From contig OZ038529.1 in the NCBI GenBank assembly GCA_964036665.1, positions 17,492,060-17,556,059 of the forward strand: 64,000 bases of DNA, read 5' to 3'. This document shows, piece after piece, positions 25,301-36,849 of this stretch. The notes under the pieces are model-generated. The model saw nothing but the letters and a program-made list of their open reading frames with translations, had not been told where the DNA came from and did no database searches. Position numbers and translations under genes: made by a program. Each line of letters begins with the position of its first letter. Position 1 is the first letter of the stretch. This stretch comes from Gordius sp. MW1 (Eukaryota > Nematomorpha > Gordioida > Gordea > Gordiidae).

Positions 25301-28300
25301 TACTTTGGACAATTTAACACTGACATTACTATTAGAGCCCTGCACGGCCCGCCCGAAGCCTGACCCTGCTTGAGTCTTTGGGCTAGGCTCAGGCAAAACT
25401 TTATAACATAATTGGCCCTCGCTCTTAGGTCGAGCCTGATGGAGCAGCCTAACCCAAAACTCGAGCCCGGGCCTAATATAACCAAAAACTACCCATATAT
25501 AAAATATTATTTATACAAATCCAACTCGATATAAAATAAATAAGTACGTATGACGTACATGATATTTTCTCTCCCCCATATCTATAATAATTCTATCAAA
25601 TTTGCATATCTTTTAATGATACTATTTATATATATTCATAGTAATCATTAGAGCTTTACAAATGAAATACGTAAATACTCCAAAACGCTTATTTATTTTA
25701 AAGTGTTAAATTTATTTTTATGTTTTGAATAAATTGGAGTCTTCATTCCATTATCCTTGTTTTAACTACGAATAATAACAATCAAATTAATTCATTTATT
25801 TATATAGTAAAAAAAGCTTCAAATGTAAAATTTGCCTACAAATTATTTAAAATAAATCGGGCCGGACTTGGGTGTAAGAAATTCTAATTTGCATGGCTTT
25901 ACTTATGATGCCGTCCGGTATTTTGTTTGCAGAAATACAATATCATCGGATTCGCCAAGACCGTGCACACACTCATGACCAAAATCATGCTCCGTTCCGG
26001 TGAGGAAGAACAGAAAAGAGTTTTGGGAGCAGGCGAATACCAAAACCATCCACCCTCCACCATAAATATGAGCCTCAACTTCAGGCTAACCAAAGAATGC
26101 TACATTTTTTCCTACCTAGAACCGGCCCTGGATGCTCTGTACAAAGTGGTGCTGAGAAATCCGAACAATTCATACGCGTCTTACCTCCTAGCGCAACTTA
26201 CTTTTTTAAGCTATGGCAACCTGAAATCGGTGTTTCGTTATAGCAAAAAGTAAGAATCGGTGGTTTTCATTTATTTGGCCATGAAATAATAATTCCTCAA
26301 TTTATTTTTGCATGTTAATACGGTCGGATTTTACTTAATAATATATGTGAAGATCTTGGACCTACTCGGCTAAGATTAAAAATTTTCGGCCCTTTGTTTG
26401 ACCTTAGGTGATTTCTCTGTTTTACCAATTATAGCCTTAATTTAAGCTATAACGTTTGCTGTGGATTTCAGGAAATAATTTATATTTACATAAAACGTAT
26501 TCTTCTAGTACTGCTTAGAAATTTTAATTAGTCGCTTGTCGTTAAAAACCTTGATTATATATGGAAAGCACATTTGTTGTTTAAAAGTTTCACTTTTTGC
26601 ATGAAATATCTTATAAAATATATTTTATTAGAAAATTAGATTTTTTGCAATTTACCGAGTTTGTAATTAAATGTGTAAAATTTCTAATTCAATATATATT
26701 AATGCTTAGAGGTGGTTTACATGTTTCCTTTGTGAACATTCTTCTTAATAATTTATACTATAAATATTGATTTTGTTTATTCTATACTTATTCTAAATGA
26801 AATTTATCCTTTTTCCTCCTGGAAAACATTGATTTTCATCTTTTCAGTTTTAACTGCATCTCAAAAGTAAACATTTAATAATAATCGGATCGTATGTACA
26901 AAATATGATTTTAATAGGGATGCTTTCCCCTATACTTAAAAATTTGCTAGAAAACCTTATTTTTAGAAAGGGTGGCGATCCATATTTAATCACTAACAAT
27001 GTAGGAAATTAAGGCTCTTAACTCTAAAATTTAAGAGGCTCATACTTTTATAAATCTATCTAATTTTATTTTTTAAATTTTACATATGCTAGGGCTTATA
27101 CCTTGGTCTATCATCAGTTTAAAGTTGACATGATTGAGAAGATGAATTCCAGCCAAGGAATTTCTCTGATTAATCCCTTTCCCTCGTACGAAAAGTTTAT
27201 GGCCCAACCTGCAATTTTTGAGGATTCAATCAACGAAACGAATCTTATAGCTGCCAACGGAGGACAAGACGTAATAGAAATGGTGAAGGATGATGAAAGT
27301 AATATTTAGGATAAATGTTAGTCATTTTACTTCAATCAATAATAGAATAGGTATTTTTGTTAAAATTTTATTATGTTTTAAATTTAAATAGTGTAAGCCT
27401 GGTTTAAAATGAGTTGTTTAAGAAAATGAATAATAAATCGCATGCTTTCAGAAATTTAGTTGTTTTCGTACTTTTTTAATACAACATAATAAAATTTTTG
27501 AACTTTTGTTAAACTTATATTTTATCCTGGATTATTTATAGCAAACAAGTATAAGGTTTAGGGCTTATGGATAATTTAAAATTCCCTTTTTAGGCCAGAA
27601 GACGCAAAATACGCTGTGCAAATTAGCGGCCTTCTTTTGTTTCAACCTGATTCACAAGGGAGAATCGGCTGAAGCCTTGACCCTGATACAATGCTTAGAA
27701 CGAGATTTAGCACCAGCGCAAGCGGAAGAAAGCGGTCCTGGTGGCGAAGGAGTTGTGAAAGATAACATAGAATACGACCTTTTTTTCAAGTGCGCTAAAG
27801 CCCAAGCCCTCACCTTGGTTGGATCGTTCATTAGCGCTGGCAAAAGTAATCGACAAAAAAATTGATCAAGTTCCACTTTTCATTTTGTGAAAATTCGTGG
27901 TTTGGGGGAATTTGAAAATTTTATTCACTAAAAACCATTTATATTTGTAAACTTGGCACATTTTGACAGTTAACTTGAATCAAATAGTTACAACATATCC
28001 GTAATTGACATTGCTTTTTTTGCACTCATGCATTAATTAAAAGTAAAAATATAGAAATCTATTTTGGGTATTTTTAAAATAAAATAAAGAGATAAAATAT
28101 TGCCACTATTTTCTGCTTACTGACGATTATTGAATTAGATATTAATGCGCCTCTATATAATTTGATGGTCTGGAACATTCAAGAAGCAATTATTATTATA
28201 TATTAATATATTTTTTCTCATGTATCTCCAATTTTATACTAAAATATTAGTTTATATCAGATAAACGAAATGAGTTTTTTAAAACTATTAGGTGACCATA

Positions 28301-31300
28301 TATCTTTGATACAGACCCTTATGATAGTCCTAGTTAGGAGTGACATTTTGATTTATTCAAGATTAAAGTTTATGTGCGCTTTTTTTCTTGACCAACTAAA
28401 GTTTGGAAGCGACAATGTCAATTACAAAATAAATTTTTCGATAAGTTTAGGTAAAAAGGTCAGAATTAAACTTTCTTCTATTCATTATATTTATTTTTTT
28501 GATAGTTTACGACGAAGCATTACAAACCGTTAAAGGCAAAGGGGATGAAAATTTGGCAATCGTATACAAGCTAAAAATTCTGATGGCCATCAACCTATAT
28601 TTTTCCGGTAGTCAGGACGAAGCCCATAAATTATTAGAAGAAATGTGAGTTATTTATCCATTTAATTAGGTATTAAAAGGCTTTGGAACTCGTTTTCACA
28701 ATTAGCAACAATTATCACCCTTTTTAAATGAATGGCAATCGACTTTTTTAAGGCTTAAAATATTTTTACAAAATTTTTTTGCGATATTTGAATTTAAACG
28801 TTATTGCTTAATTTTGCGTCATGGAGACATGGGGTTTGGTTTGAACTTAATTAATAGGAGTTATCATTAAGGTTATAAAGATAATTTTATTTAAAATTTG
28901 TTAACGTTTAGCCTACTGGCATTTTATGTATATCATTTCCTATCGTAGATAGTCAAATGACCATTTTTATAAAAACAAATATCTTTGTTATAAATAAGAT
29001 CTAAATAAATGGGTACGGGAAACTGTATAATGTGCATTTTAGGGGTTATGATAACTTTTTCACAAATTAGGGGATTATTTGTTGCCTTATTTCCATTTTT
29101 TTACATAATGTTCAGATTGTATGCGTCATTATATTGCAATATTTATTGACTAGCTTTGTAATCAGATGGAATTATAGATGTATTATTTAAACCGTTGCTT
29201 AACTGTTATTTATTTTATGTGTCGTAAATTTCCAAATATTTATATAAAAAAGCCCACCTTAAATTTCTTTCCATGTCGTTTCTTAGAAATCTTTTAATTT
29301 ATTTTTGCAAATTTAAGATATTGAAAAATAACTTTTTTCATCTAGGGATATCAGAAAAGTTTATAAAAATTCCCTCTGCCATCATCATTTATAAAATTTC
29401 CTTAAAACAATATTGGTCAATAATATTTATTTTGTAGAATGAATGAATATTCTTGCAATGTTTGACATATAGGGGATAAGCATAAAAATAATTAAGTTGA
29501 AAATTTAGACGAAACCGTGTAAAAATAAATAAAAATTATTAAAGGTCAATATCGTTCGCGGTAGACAAGACAGGATACGAATTTGAAAAAGTTTATTTTA
29601 AAATAAAGGTAGCAACTGTAACTGATTTGTTATGTCGATTATAACGTTGTATTCTAACAATTATTTATCAAGAACTAATAAGGATTATTTGACCGCATGT
29701 GGTAGGTTTAGTGTTAAAAGAATATTAGATTTTTACCTTGATCCAGCGATTTTTCCTTATGATATGGTCTCTAATGATTTTAAGCTTGAGTCGGTCTACC
29801 CTTATAATTTATTTTAAAACTGTTGATATACGATTTAAGAAAAACAATAAAATCTGTCCCCAAAACCATGGCTGCTAGTCACATTAACATATTATGTATG
29901 GTTTAAATCAGCTTCTCATTGTAGTTTAAATAAGCTTAATACCTTGATGTGTTGTATTTTATAAAGAACTTACGAAAAGCTAGTGGCTGGTCAAGGAATC
30001 CCATTTTGCGTAGATACTTTTACTGTTAAATGGGCATTGGATTTGCTTTACTTGATGAAGCCTGTGGGAAAGCGAAGTCAGGAACTCTTGAAAATTACGA
30101 ATGTAGATCCGATTGAGATGTTCGTTAAGGCTTGCCCCCGCATTCCAACCATCGGGACCTTGCTAAATCTCATGTTGAGAGGCTTGAGAGACGATAATCA
30201 ATTTTGTACGAACCTCAATTATCTCCAAATTATAACTTTCTACTACAAGGTGAATCAGTTTTTGATTGCACAATTATAGCAAATGCAATATAAAAAGATG
30301 CAATTTGGTTTATTATAGGGGAAATATATTTTTTAACATAAGCTGAAGGTTTAATGTTATCCCCGTTTATGAAAATGGCGTTAGATGAGGATAAGTTGAG
30401 TTTGGCAATAATTTCGATTAATATCTAGAAATTTCTTATACCTTAACTAATTTTCACTAAGTCATTTTATTATGCCCAATTAGTTATCATCTTTTTGTTT
30501 TTACTTAACAAAATAATATGTTGACTACCACTAGCTTTATCATGGTTTTTCCTATCCTGTGATAAGTACTAAAGGTGATTAAATCATGTTAAATATGGCC
30601 ATCAAGTTTATTGTATCACTGATAACGACCAAATAGTGTTGTAAAAACGGATGCCTTTTATTTGGTCGACCTTTGATTCTACTAAGACTATAAAATAACT
30701 TAAGTTAAATGCAGAGAAAATGCGCAAAGAATAACGGTATTCTGTAAACCCGACTAAGCTTAGAGGTCGGCTAAAAAAACGGACCAAAAAAACTTTGGCC
30801 TGTTTATGTTTAGTCGACTAAAACTAAAGGTCGACGTCGACCAAACAGAACCCAGCCCTTTTTACAACACTACGGCCTAATCGTATGATATACACTAACT
30901 ACCACCAATTAAATACTTATTTGGCTCACACATTTAGGATGCCTTTAATCGTGCTCTCACGTCTTTGGACACTTTTCCCAAGGATAAAAGCGTGTTTGGT
31001 ATCGAAATGATGCTCGAAACGCTTAACAGTATGGTAGGGAAGGTTGTGAAAATGCCTCAAGAAAACACCCTTTACCACTCCCTTCTCGAATCATCGATTG
31101 TGTCGTCGCCTGTGTTTGCGGTTCAGCGCTTAACGCTCATGCAACTGATGGGAACGGGCTCCGGGTCTTCCTTATATTCCGGACTAATAAATCGGGCCTT
31201 GAAAATGTTGAGGGGCTCGAGTCGAGATTGTGACACCTCTATCCTCTCCACGCTATTGAACTTTATTGCTACGCTACTGCTTAGATCGTCCAACGCTCTA

Positions 31301-34300
31301 GCACTGGATAGCCCCTCTAAGAATCTTTATAAATCCAATTGCGATGGCCTCAGTCTGGGTGAAAGGATCAAGGTGGTGGATATGCTGCAAACCGTTTCAT
31401 CTAAGCTCAGCGTAATATAGTTAATTTATCGTGTAAGGGTGCATTTAAGTGGTGTTTTGGAACATGGGTTTAAATGCTTTTATGTTTATTGCAATGTAAT
31501 TTTTTCGTCGTAATGTTTGAAAATAGGATTGGGCGACCAAAAGGGAAAATTTTATTTTTATCACTTTTGGCCCCAAAATGATCACAAAAATATCTATCGT
31601 TGCTATTTAAGCTATCTCTATGAATCAGCACTAATACCCCAATCCTTACCTCCCATTCTCCACCTATGTAATAAAATATCGAATGCCTTTTTGGGCAATA
31701 ACCTTATAATTTTTAGAAAAATCATTGAGAATAAGTTTTTTATTAGAATAATTTGACGCAAACTAACTTTGCGCCGAAGAATCATAAATACGGGATAATT
31801 TATAAAAAATCATTAAACTACAAATAAATACTAATTTTTCTAACTTATATACGCATCCTTTAAACGTTGTAAGGTTTGGATTGGGGGGGGGCAAAAAGTT
31901 TGGTAATTATTTAGGCTGCAGTAATTTAATCAAGTATTAAATAAAATTGCCAATTTAGACGCAGTCTCCTTCTCGCTGAAATTCAAGTCTCTGACCTTGT
32001 ATTTTGCCGACCAGCCACAACTTTTATCCATAGTGTCTCCTAATTGCATTAGCCCTATGGGATTTATCAGCAAAATATATTAAGTTATTATTTTAAAACA
32101 GTTTTTGTTAGAGCCTTTATAACTATATTCTATCTTGTTTTTTTAATCCCGATGCCAATAATATTTTTAACGGTCGTGCAAAAAGATCAAGGAGACTAGC
32201 GAATGAATCTCGATTTACCTACTGCGTCGAAAATAAATTTTATAAAAAGGCGTTTCCAAATATTGGTCCTTTTACATGATGATGAAGAAATATCTACACT
32301 CATGGTGCGCGTTGTACCTCATTTATAGTGTGACCAATTTATATTTCGCTTAAAAATAGCAATACCTTGCAAAAATTATATTTGAAATGAAACAATTCTT
32401 TTATGATAAGGAAAATTGTTTTAAATCAACGAATAAATCGAGTTTTAAATTAATTGATCATGTGTATAATATATTATTTGCTATTAGTATACCTAAAGAG
32501 TTGAGACCTGCGAGAGTGAAACAACCTTAACCTTTTCATTTATTTAACTCTACCCACCGATATATCTGGTTTTCAATTTTTGTCCCGGCCTGCCCAAAAT
32601 CTTCGTTTTATTCAAACGCATATGAATATTGGATATAATAAAAATATTGTGTTCTAAATCTTGCCTAAAAGTTTTATTAAACTACTTATTAACTTTAAAG
32701 AAATTAAAGACATCATAACAATATTTTTTTAAATTAATCTTCGAGTCAACGTTTGGCTGAAACGAATGCATCTTAGACAACCTTTTGCTTTGACAACATT
32801 TATCTTGTCACATTGAAAACATCAAGATGGAATGAAAATGTATTTTATTATAACAGAACAAAATTACATGGGTCACCGTTTTGAAAGACTTGATGGTGGG
32901 AAACATAAATCAAGCTTTTACTCACGCTCAAATCATGTACCATTTGGATCCTTGTGAGCAATTTATTTTATATACATAATTAAAAGTGATGGGGTTATAA
33001 TTTATCCATTTATACAGGCTCGTTTATAAGCAAATTATTTTCCAGCAATTTATGGAATAATTATAATGATATGTTTATATCGATGCCTGTTTTTATCATT
33101 CATCTATTATTAAGACCATCACAACCATGGCCTTGCTAGGCTAAGCAATATAAGATTGCTAAATTGGTTGTAAAAAATATTGCCTGCAATCTGCCGCAAA
33201 TGTTTGGTCTTTATTTTATGATTGGAAACTTATAAAATTACATGATTTCTTTAATAAATGAAAAATTTCATTTTCACGCAATAAAATGTGTAATTTTGCA
33301 TACAAGCAATGTTTAGATATAAATTATATCCACTAGAATATAGACTTAGCTCTGATCAAAATATATTTACACCTACCACATTTATTTGAAGCTAAAAAGG
33401 TTAGCCTAATCGTATAAGTACTAATTACCGTATTTATGTTACATTTGTAGGTGATGTTAAAAATCAATTGATGATGTCATTAGCTGCTTACGGCAAAGGG
33501 TTATTCACACTCGATCAAAAGTTGGCGGACGACTTTGCCAACCTTTGTTTCCGATCAGGTATTTCTAAACAACTTACGCTCAGAATTTAACCCTTTTGCC
33601 CTTAAATAGTTTTGCTAGGATCGCGAGACAAAACTTTATCGCTCGCAGCGTCGACGCACTTACAAAACGCTTTTCAACCTGATTGCCAAAAGCTGGAAGA
33701 AACCTTGGAAAATAGTTTGGTCCTCGACTCGGCTACACAATTGGTTTATTGGACCGCGCTTTACAAAGTGGTGGTTAAAGGTTGCCGAGTTTCCACTTAC
33801 CGCACCTCCGAGTTGAATGGCTGCCTGAATGGGAATTTCGTCAAGCCCATGATAGATATTATAACGAGCTGCGGCCTCAACAATGATAACGAATCTCAGC
33901 AACAACAACAATTACTCTCAAACATAGTGGACGTTAAAAGTTATTACAGCAAACTTCTGAAGTCCTCCACCCTCTCTGCTAATGGCCTCACTGCTGACTC
34001 TAACAACATTGCCATCATAAGCAATCAGCTCTCGGCTGAAAATCGGAATACGTTAACGGCTTGCTTTCACCTAGTAATTAGGCTCGATTCCGAACGCGGG
34101 AGCCGTCTTAAGCATTCTTTGGAGATCTTGGATATAGTGATTCGCTTGTTTATCTTGCCCGCCCAGCGAGCAAAAACGCTCGACGCTACGAAGCTTAAAG
34201 AATTTGACGAGTTTTTACACTTTTTCAAGGATAACCATGTGATCCTCAACGTCCCTTATAAAGCCTACCTTGAAAACGTGAGTTTTAATGTTCACTTTTG

Positions 34301-35754
34301 TCCAATGAAATTCCTAAATTAATTTTTTACCATCGTTTGCACTTTGGTGCTAAAGGGACCTCCTAATAAGCAGAGCTTTGATTTTTTCAGACAATTGTTA
34401 AAATATTATCTTAACTTTAGTGGGATGTGTTGTGCATAGCATAGTTTATTGTTAGGGCGGTTTATCATAATTCGCATAAGAAGCCTTAAAGTTGAGACCT
34501 TACTTTTGCGTCTAGTTTGTGGAACTTTATATGACAAATGAGAATGATCCATAATTGCATGTTTTATCCTTCAGGTATTATGCCGGTGCTCTTTATTACT
34601 GGATAACAACGATGCATGTCTTGACCGTTTTGCCGAGATATTAAATTTTAAATCCATCCTTGGTAATATCGAAACCAACCTTAAATTGGATCCGGATTCT
34701 GGAATCCACGCAATTATCATGTCGATTTCTAGCTTCGACTTTTACTACCACACGGTGATATGTCGAAAGATTACTCAATCTACTTGCAAAGATTCCATAA
34801 AGCTGTTTGCGGGCCATTTATTGAAACTTTGCCTGGCCATCGCAAAAATTTGTGGTGATCATGGGGAAGCGCAAAATGTTGCTGGTGAGCATCATAGGTG
34901 GGATCGATTGTGCAGAGTCCTTATTCTTAAGTTCCAAGAATCTACGGATTTGTGGTAATATAGTGTTTAATTTTGTTCGACTGGGTTAATGACTATCCAA
35001 TTATGATTTGATGATAATAAGTCACAGTAGCCTGTTTGTCGACATTATATTTAATATTAATATTCTATTGAGCTAAGGATTAATAAATTATGTTTTGGTT
35101 GCTAACTGTTCTTAGTCTCCAACAAAAAAAACATGAAAAATTTATAAGCTTAACGTTTTAACCGCCCTTTGCTGTACTTGTAGTAGTTATAACAATGACT
35201 ATATTAGATTAATCGCTATAGTAAAGTCTTAAAATTTAGACCTAAAGTCAATTCGGGTTTAGACTGAAAGTTAAAAACTCTGATCGTGTAGAGCCATGCA
35301 TTATTTTAACCATCTTTTTTCCAATTTATTTAATAATATAGTTTGTATATTAATCTAACATTGCAACTCAATCTAAAAGCTATATTCAATGATTTTTAAA
35401 ACATATTTTGCCGTAATATTGAATTTAAAAAATAACTTGACCCTACAACATTTTTATCTATTTTGGTAAAAAAGTTAGTTTCGATCGAAACTTCTAATTT
35501 AGCAACCGATCATTTATTGATCACTTAAATATCTAGTGATTTAATAAAACAATCAATTTATCAATAAAATTGATATTACGTGTTCGTATTTAATTAGATA
35601 TTAGTTTTATCATCATAATTTATATTTCAATAAACGTAAGAATGTTTTTTATTGCAGGGCTATTCGAAATCACATGGATAATTTTATCAAGTTTGAAAAG
35701 GATAATTTTCCTTTGACGGAAGAAATTACTAGATCTTTATTCCAAATGTATTAA
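10367..35754 (+). CDS. SKIC3: SKI complex subunit SKIC3 (TTC37), tetratricopeptide scaffold, 5' end missing
   Basis: SKIC3/Ski3 is the TPR scaffold of the cytoplasmic SKI complex, which feeds mRNA to the RNA exosome. Exons: 10367-10446, 10518-10632, 10743-10865, 11040-11144, 14438-14549, 15749-15919, 16008-16121, 16722-16888, 17089-17310, 17531-17634, 17825-18076, 18480-18647, 19613-19720, 20505-20752, 21909-22112, 22434-22728, 23868-24127, 24309-24427, 24620-24766, 25933-26249, 27093-27298, 27594-27845, 28506-28644, 29967-30249, 30938-31411, 32857-32953, 33451-33558, 33610-34277, 34575-34954, 35658-35754. Every junction keeps phase with GT...AG sites; the 6135 nt give 2044 residues and TAA at 35752-35754. 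The best match to human TTC37 is exons 13-14, with TPR text such as WVLRRLGIYHLSVGNYDEAI and YYRTKMAHIHHKLGDHDRAI, and exons 18-19 (WSNQGVLNM, WAGLGTIAYSQGKYEEAL). Human TTC37 is about 1564 residues, so this copy is longer. Exon 16 adds a charged, Ser/Lys-rich stretch between TPRs. Exons 1-4 are less conserved. No start codon is identified; about 100 N-terminal residues appear absent. The weakest donors are at 18648 (GTTAGC), 22113 (GTTGGC) and 14550 (GTTTCA). The shortest intron is 51 nt (33559-33609). Confidence 0.9.
11145..12351. other. SKIC3 intron 4, first part, nothing recognised
   Basis: This is AT-rich intronic sequence with dense stops in all frames. I see no transposon end or extra exon before the MITE pair that begins at 12361. 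Confidence 0.4.
12361..12631. mobile_element. MITE, GGTGGCCCGTCAACT family, copy 1 (9-bp target duplication)
   Basis: The element starts GGTGGCCCGTCAACT and ends AGTTGATAGGGCACC. Both arms carry TGTCCC and GGCGA/TTGCC words. It is flanked by perfect 9-bp direct repeats AAAAATGAG at 12352-12360 and 12632-12640. A 9-bp duplication is typical of Mutator-like transposons, so a non-autonomous MULE is the best guess. It lies in intron 4 of SKIC3. Confidence 0.85.
12654..12792. mobile_element. MITE, GGTGGCCCGTCAACT family, copy 2 (9-bp target duplication)
   Basis: This 139-bp element starts GGTGCCCAACCATCTCGCC and ends GGCAAGTTGACGGGCCACC. It is flanked by perfect 9-bp repeats ACTGAAGGA at 12645-12653 and 12793-12801. 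Its two halves are near-perfect reverse complements around TGTCCCCC and GGGGGATAT blocks. It sits 22 bp beyond copy 1 and has its own target duplication, so it was an independent insertion. Confidence 0.85.
12802..14437. other. SKIC3 intron 4, rest, nothing recognised
   Basis: AT-rich intronic sequence. The minus-strand open frame at 13477-13743 has low-complexity composition and no recognisable domain, so I treat it as accidental. Confidence 0.4.
14933..15510. mobile_element. piggyBac-type MITE with TTAA target duplication
   Basis: The element lies between TTAA at 14929-14932 and TTAA at 15511-15514. The left end reads CTCTCGAGAGCATTC and the right end inward reads CCCTCGAGAGCATTCGTGGG. A second internal copy of GCGAGAGCATTCGTGGGC lies near 14961-14978. 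TTAA duplications and C-rich ends are the hallmark of piggyBac. The 578-bp interior encodes no transposase. It lies in SKIC3 intron 5. Confidence 0.75.
16122..16721. other. SKIC3 intron 7, nothing recognised
   Basis: AT-rich intronic sequence of 600 bp without a visible repeat end, open frame or structured RNA. Confidence 0.4.
18085..18280 (-). mobile_element. RTE-like LINE 3' fragment inside SKIC3 intron 11
   Basis: The words GATGAGTTTCTTCCA and GGTACCTCCAT occur in the same order and spacing as in the LINE fragment at about 4540-4670. GC content is above that of the surrounding intron. No reading frame survives. Confidence 0.45.
18648..19180. other. SKIC3 intron 12, first part, nothing recognised
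   Basis: AT-rich intronic sequence before the dispersed repeat at 19180; nothing recognised. Confidence 0.35.
19180..19475 (+). repeat. Dispersed repeat, copy A (inverted copy at 40310-40620)
   Basis: The segment matches the reverse complement of 40310-40620 over about 290 bp. Shared blocks include GAACTAGTTAAAC, a stretch beginning AAATAAAAATACTGTGATGA and ending GATGTTAAAGCAATT, AATCATTTATTAA, and CAATTCACTTTTTCT-like ends. It is AT-rich and non-coding. The element class is unknown. Confidence 0.7.
20753..21908. other. SKIC3 intron 14, nothing recognised
   Basis: AT-rich intronic sequence of 1.16 kb. I see no transposon ends or coding signal. Confidence 0.4.
22729..23867. other. SKIC3 intron 16, possible decayed hAT end near 23100
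   Basis: Most of the intron is unremarkable. At about 23105-23165 the words CCCGAGCCCAAATTT and TTGTGCCCGACTG resemble the subterminal region of the hAT-type element at 9430-9500, so a degenerate relic is possible. Confidence 0.3.
24500..24559 (+). repeat. Conserved 59-nt intronic repeat, copy 1
   Basis: This segment in SKIC3 intron 18 is almost identical to 30691-30749 in intron 24 of the same gene, with one substitution and one 1-nt gap. The last 41 nt, beginning ATGCAGAGAAAATGCGCAAA, are identical. It includes the near-palindrome AGAATAACGGTATTCT. Confidence 0.75.
24767..25333. other. SKIC3 intron 19, first part, nothing recognised
   Basis: AT-rich intronic sequence before the hAT-type fragment at 25334; nothing recognised. 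Confidence 0.35.
25334..25872. mobile_element. hAT-type MITE, right end truncated
   Basis: It starts TAGAGCCCTGCACGGCCCG, the same end as the elements at 9407 and 58474, then a GC-rich block with CTCGAGCCCGGGCC and an AT-rich core. On the right it stops in CGGGCCGGACTTGGGTG, which matches the subterminal part of the 9407-10019 element but lacks the last ~30 bp with the inverted end. No transposase. It lies in SKIC3 intron 19. Confidence 0.6.
26250..27092. other. SKIC3 intron 20, nothing recognised
   Basis: AT-rich intronic sequence of 843 bp with no recognisable feature. Confidence 0.4.
28645..29966. other. SKIC3 intron 23, nothing recognised
   Basis: AT-rich intronic sequence of 1.3 kb. 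A 61-codon open frame at 29632-29817 does not join neighbouring exons in phase and has no recognisable domain. Confidence 0.4.
30636..30870. mobile_element. Tc1/mariner-type MITE (TA target duplication)
   Basis: The element is bounded by TA at 30634-30635 and 30871-30872. It begins GTGTTGTAAAAACGG and ends, read inward on the other strand, GTGTTGTAAAAAGGG, and both arms contain TTTGGTCGAC. The 235 bp include the 59-nt repeat at 30691-30749. There is no transposase. It lies in SKIC3 intron 24. Confidence 0.7.
30691..30749 (+). repeat. Conserved 59-nt intronic repeat, copy 2
   Basis: Near-identical to 24500-24559, here inside the mariner-type MITE. The flanking MITE sequence on either side (ACTAAGACTA; CGACTAAGC) suggests the repeat interrupts the element. 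Confidence 0.75.
31412..32856. other. SKIC3 intron 25, nothing recognised
   Basis: AT-rich intronic sequence of 1.45 kb with a G-run near 31884-31892. I see no transposon ends. Confidence 0.4.
32954..33450. other. SKIC3 intron 26, nothing recognised
   Basis: AT-rich intronic sequence of 497 bp without recognisable features. Confidence 0.4.
34955..35657. other. SKIC3 intron 29, nothing recognised
   Basis: AT-rich intronic sequence of 703 bp preceding the last exon. Nothing recognised. Confidence 0.4.
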
Positions 35755-35844
35755 TTTCCATTCTAATACCTTTTACTTTGTGCATTATTACCTTCCATCA
35801 TCTTACAAAATAGTACATCATGTTTGAATTAATATATGTTAATC

Positions 35845-35850
35845 AATAAA
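35845..35850 (+). terminator. Polyadenylation signal of SKIC3
   Basis: A canonical AATAAA lies 91 nt after the SKIC3 stop codon in AT-rich sequence. It is the first such hexamer downstream, so it is the likely 3'-end signal. Confidence 0.65.
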
Positions 35851-36129
35851 AGTTTACATTTTATTATTCCTCGTGTCAGTTTCATAGTTGGGAAATTTAA
35901 TAAACTTAAGTTTTTTAAATTGTCCTATTGTATGATAACTTAGATCGCTATTAACCTTAAATAAATTGCCTTTATTGTGATCCTAAACACTGACGCGTTT
36001 TGGCTAATGGTTAGGAATGTTTTAATATATATATTTTTTTAATAGTAGTTTATTTCCAAATAATTAAGTATTGTATGCTAAAATATAATAAATTAATGAG
36101 CTGGCATCGAGCCATGGATTGAGATTGTA

Positions 36130-36845
36130 TTCGATTTTACAATTTCCATTGTGATTTTCTGCTTGATGTAGAAAAATTCTTTGGGATCGTGTGTGATGGA
36201 GGTTTTGATATTTGCTTAGGGAATTGGCTGCCCTCGGGACCTAAATTACCGAGGGTCGTGGCTACTACTGGTACAAATAATATTGCTCCGGTATTTGTAT
36301 TTTTCCACTTTCTTTCCCTCAGTAGAAGAGAGGAGGTCGGGAGAGGCGTTAGATTTGGCAAATACATCCACTGTAATGAAGTCCCAGCAGGCGTTTAGGC
36401 CACGAGCCCACGGGATGATTGTTACACCGTCGGGTCTTTTACCGTCAGTGGAACTTAGGCCAGTGGGTTCCATCGAATTGGGAAAGCCGGCTTTGATGAT
36501 GGCCGTTTGCTAGAACGGGTTGGCGACAGAGGTCGGAGTTGAATGGGGACACAATGTCGCAGCCGGGACGAAGGCCTACAGCTATTCGAAGTTTCTCGCC
36601 CGACAAGTGTAACCCTAGGTTTTGGCTTGGTAGGGCCTCGAGCCATTCGTAACCCCCGGAGGATGCCCAATTGAGGTGGAGATTTCCCAAAGATAGGTTG
36701 TTCGAAGAGGGGTAAGCTACGGAACGTGCTATCAGTGGTAAATCTCATTCCTTTTGGGTGGTTCCAGTTGGGTGAGTTGCGGAATCAAGTTTGAGGTATT
36801 CCCACGCCTGAAGGGCGCTGTCGAGGTGCTGGTCTTGTTGGTTTA
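36130..36845 (-). pseudogene. Retroelement polyprotein C-terminal relic
   Basis: GC-rich sequence broken by frameshifts. In order on the minus strand, one frame (36690-36445) encodes a stretch with LRIAVGLRPGCDIVSPF, and a second (36473-36246) encodes a stretch with DGKRPDGVTIIPWARGLNACWDFI. The second block, with its RPDG, PW..G and WD motifs, resembles a domain I recall at the C-terminal end of some invertebrate reverse-transcriptase polyproteins. The reverse transcriptase itself is not visible here. The family is uncertain. Confidence 0.5.
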
Positions 36846-36849
36846 AATT

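Noticed and set aside
29632..29817. 61-codon open frame in SKIC3 intron 23 as an extra exon
   Set aside because: It has no splice sites in a phase that joins exons 23 and 24, which already join cleanly.
36189..36513. Plus-strand open frames over the retroelement relic
   Set aside because: They are shadows of the minus-strand coding sequence in a GC-rich stretch; the protein-like motifs are on the other strand.
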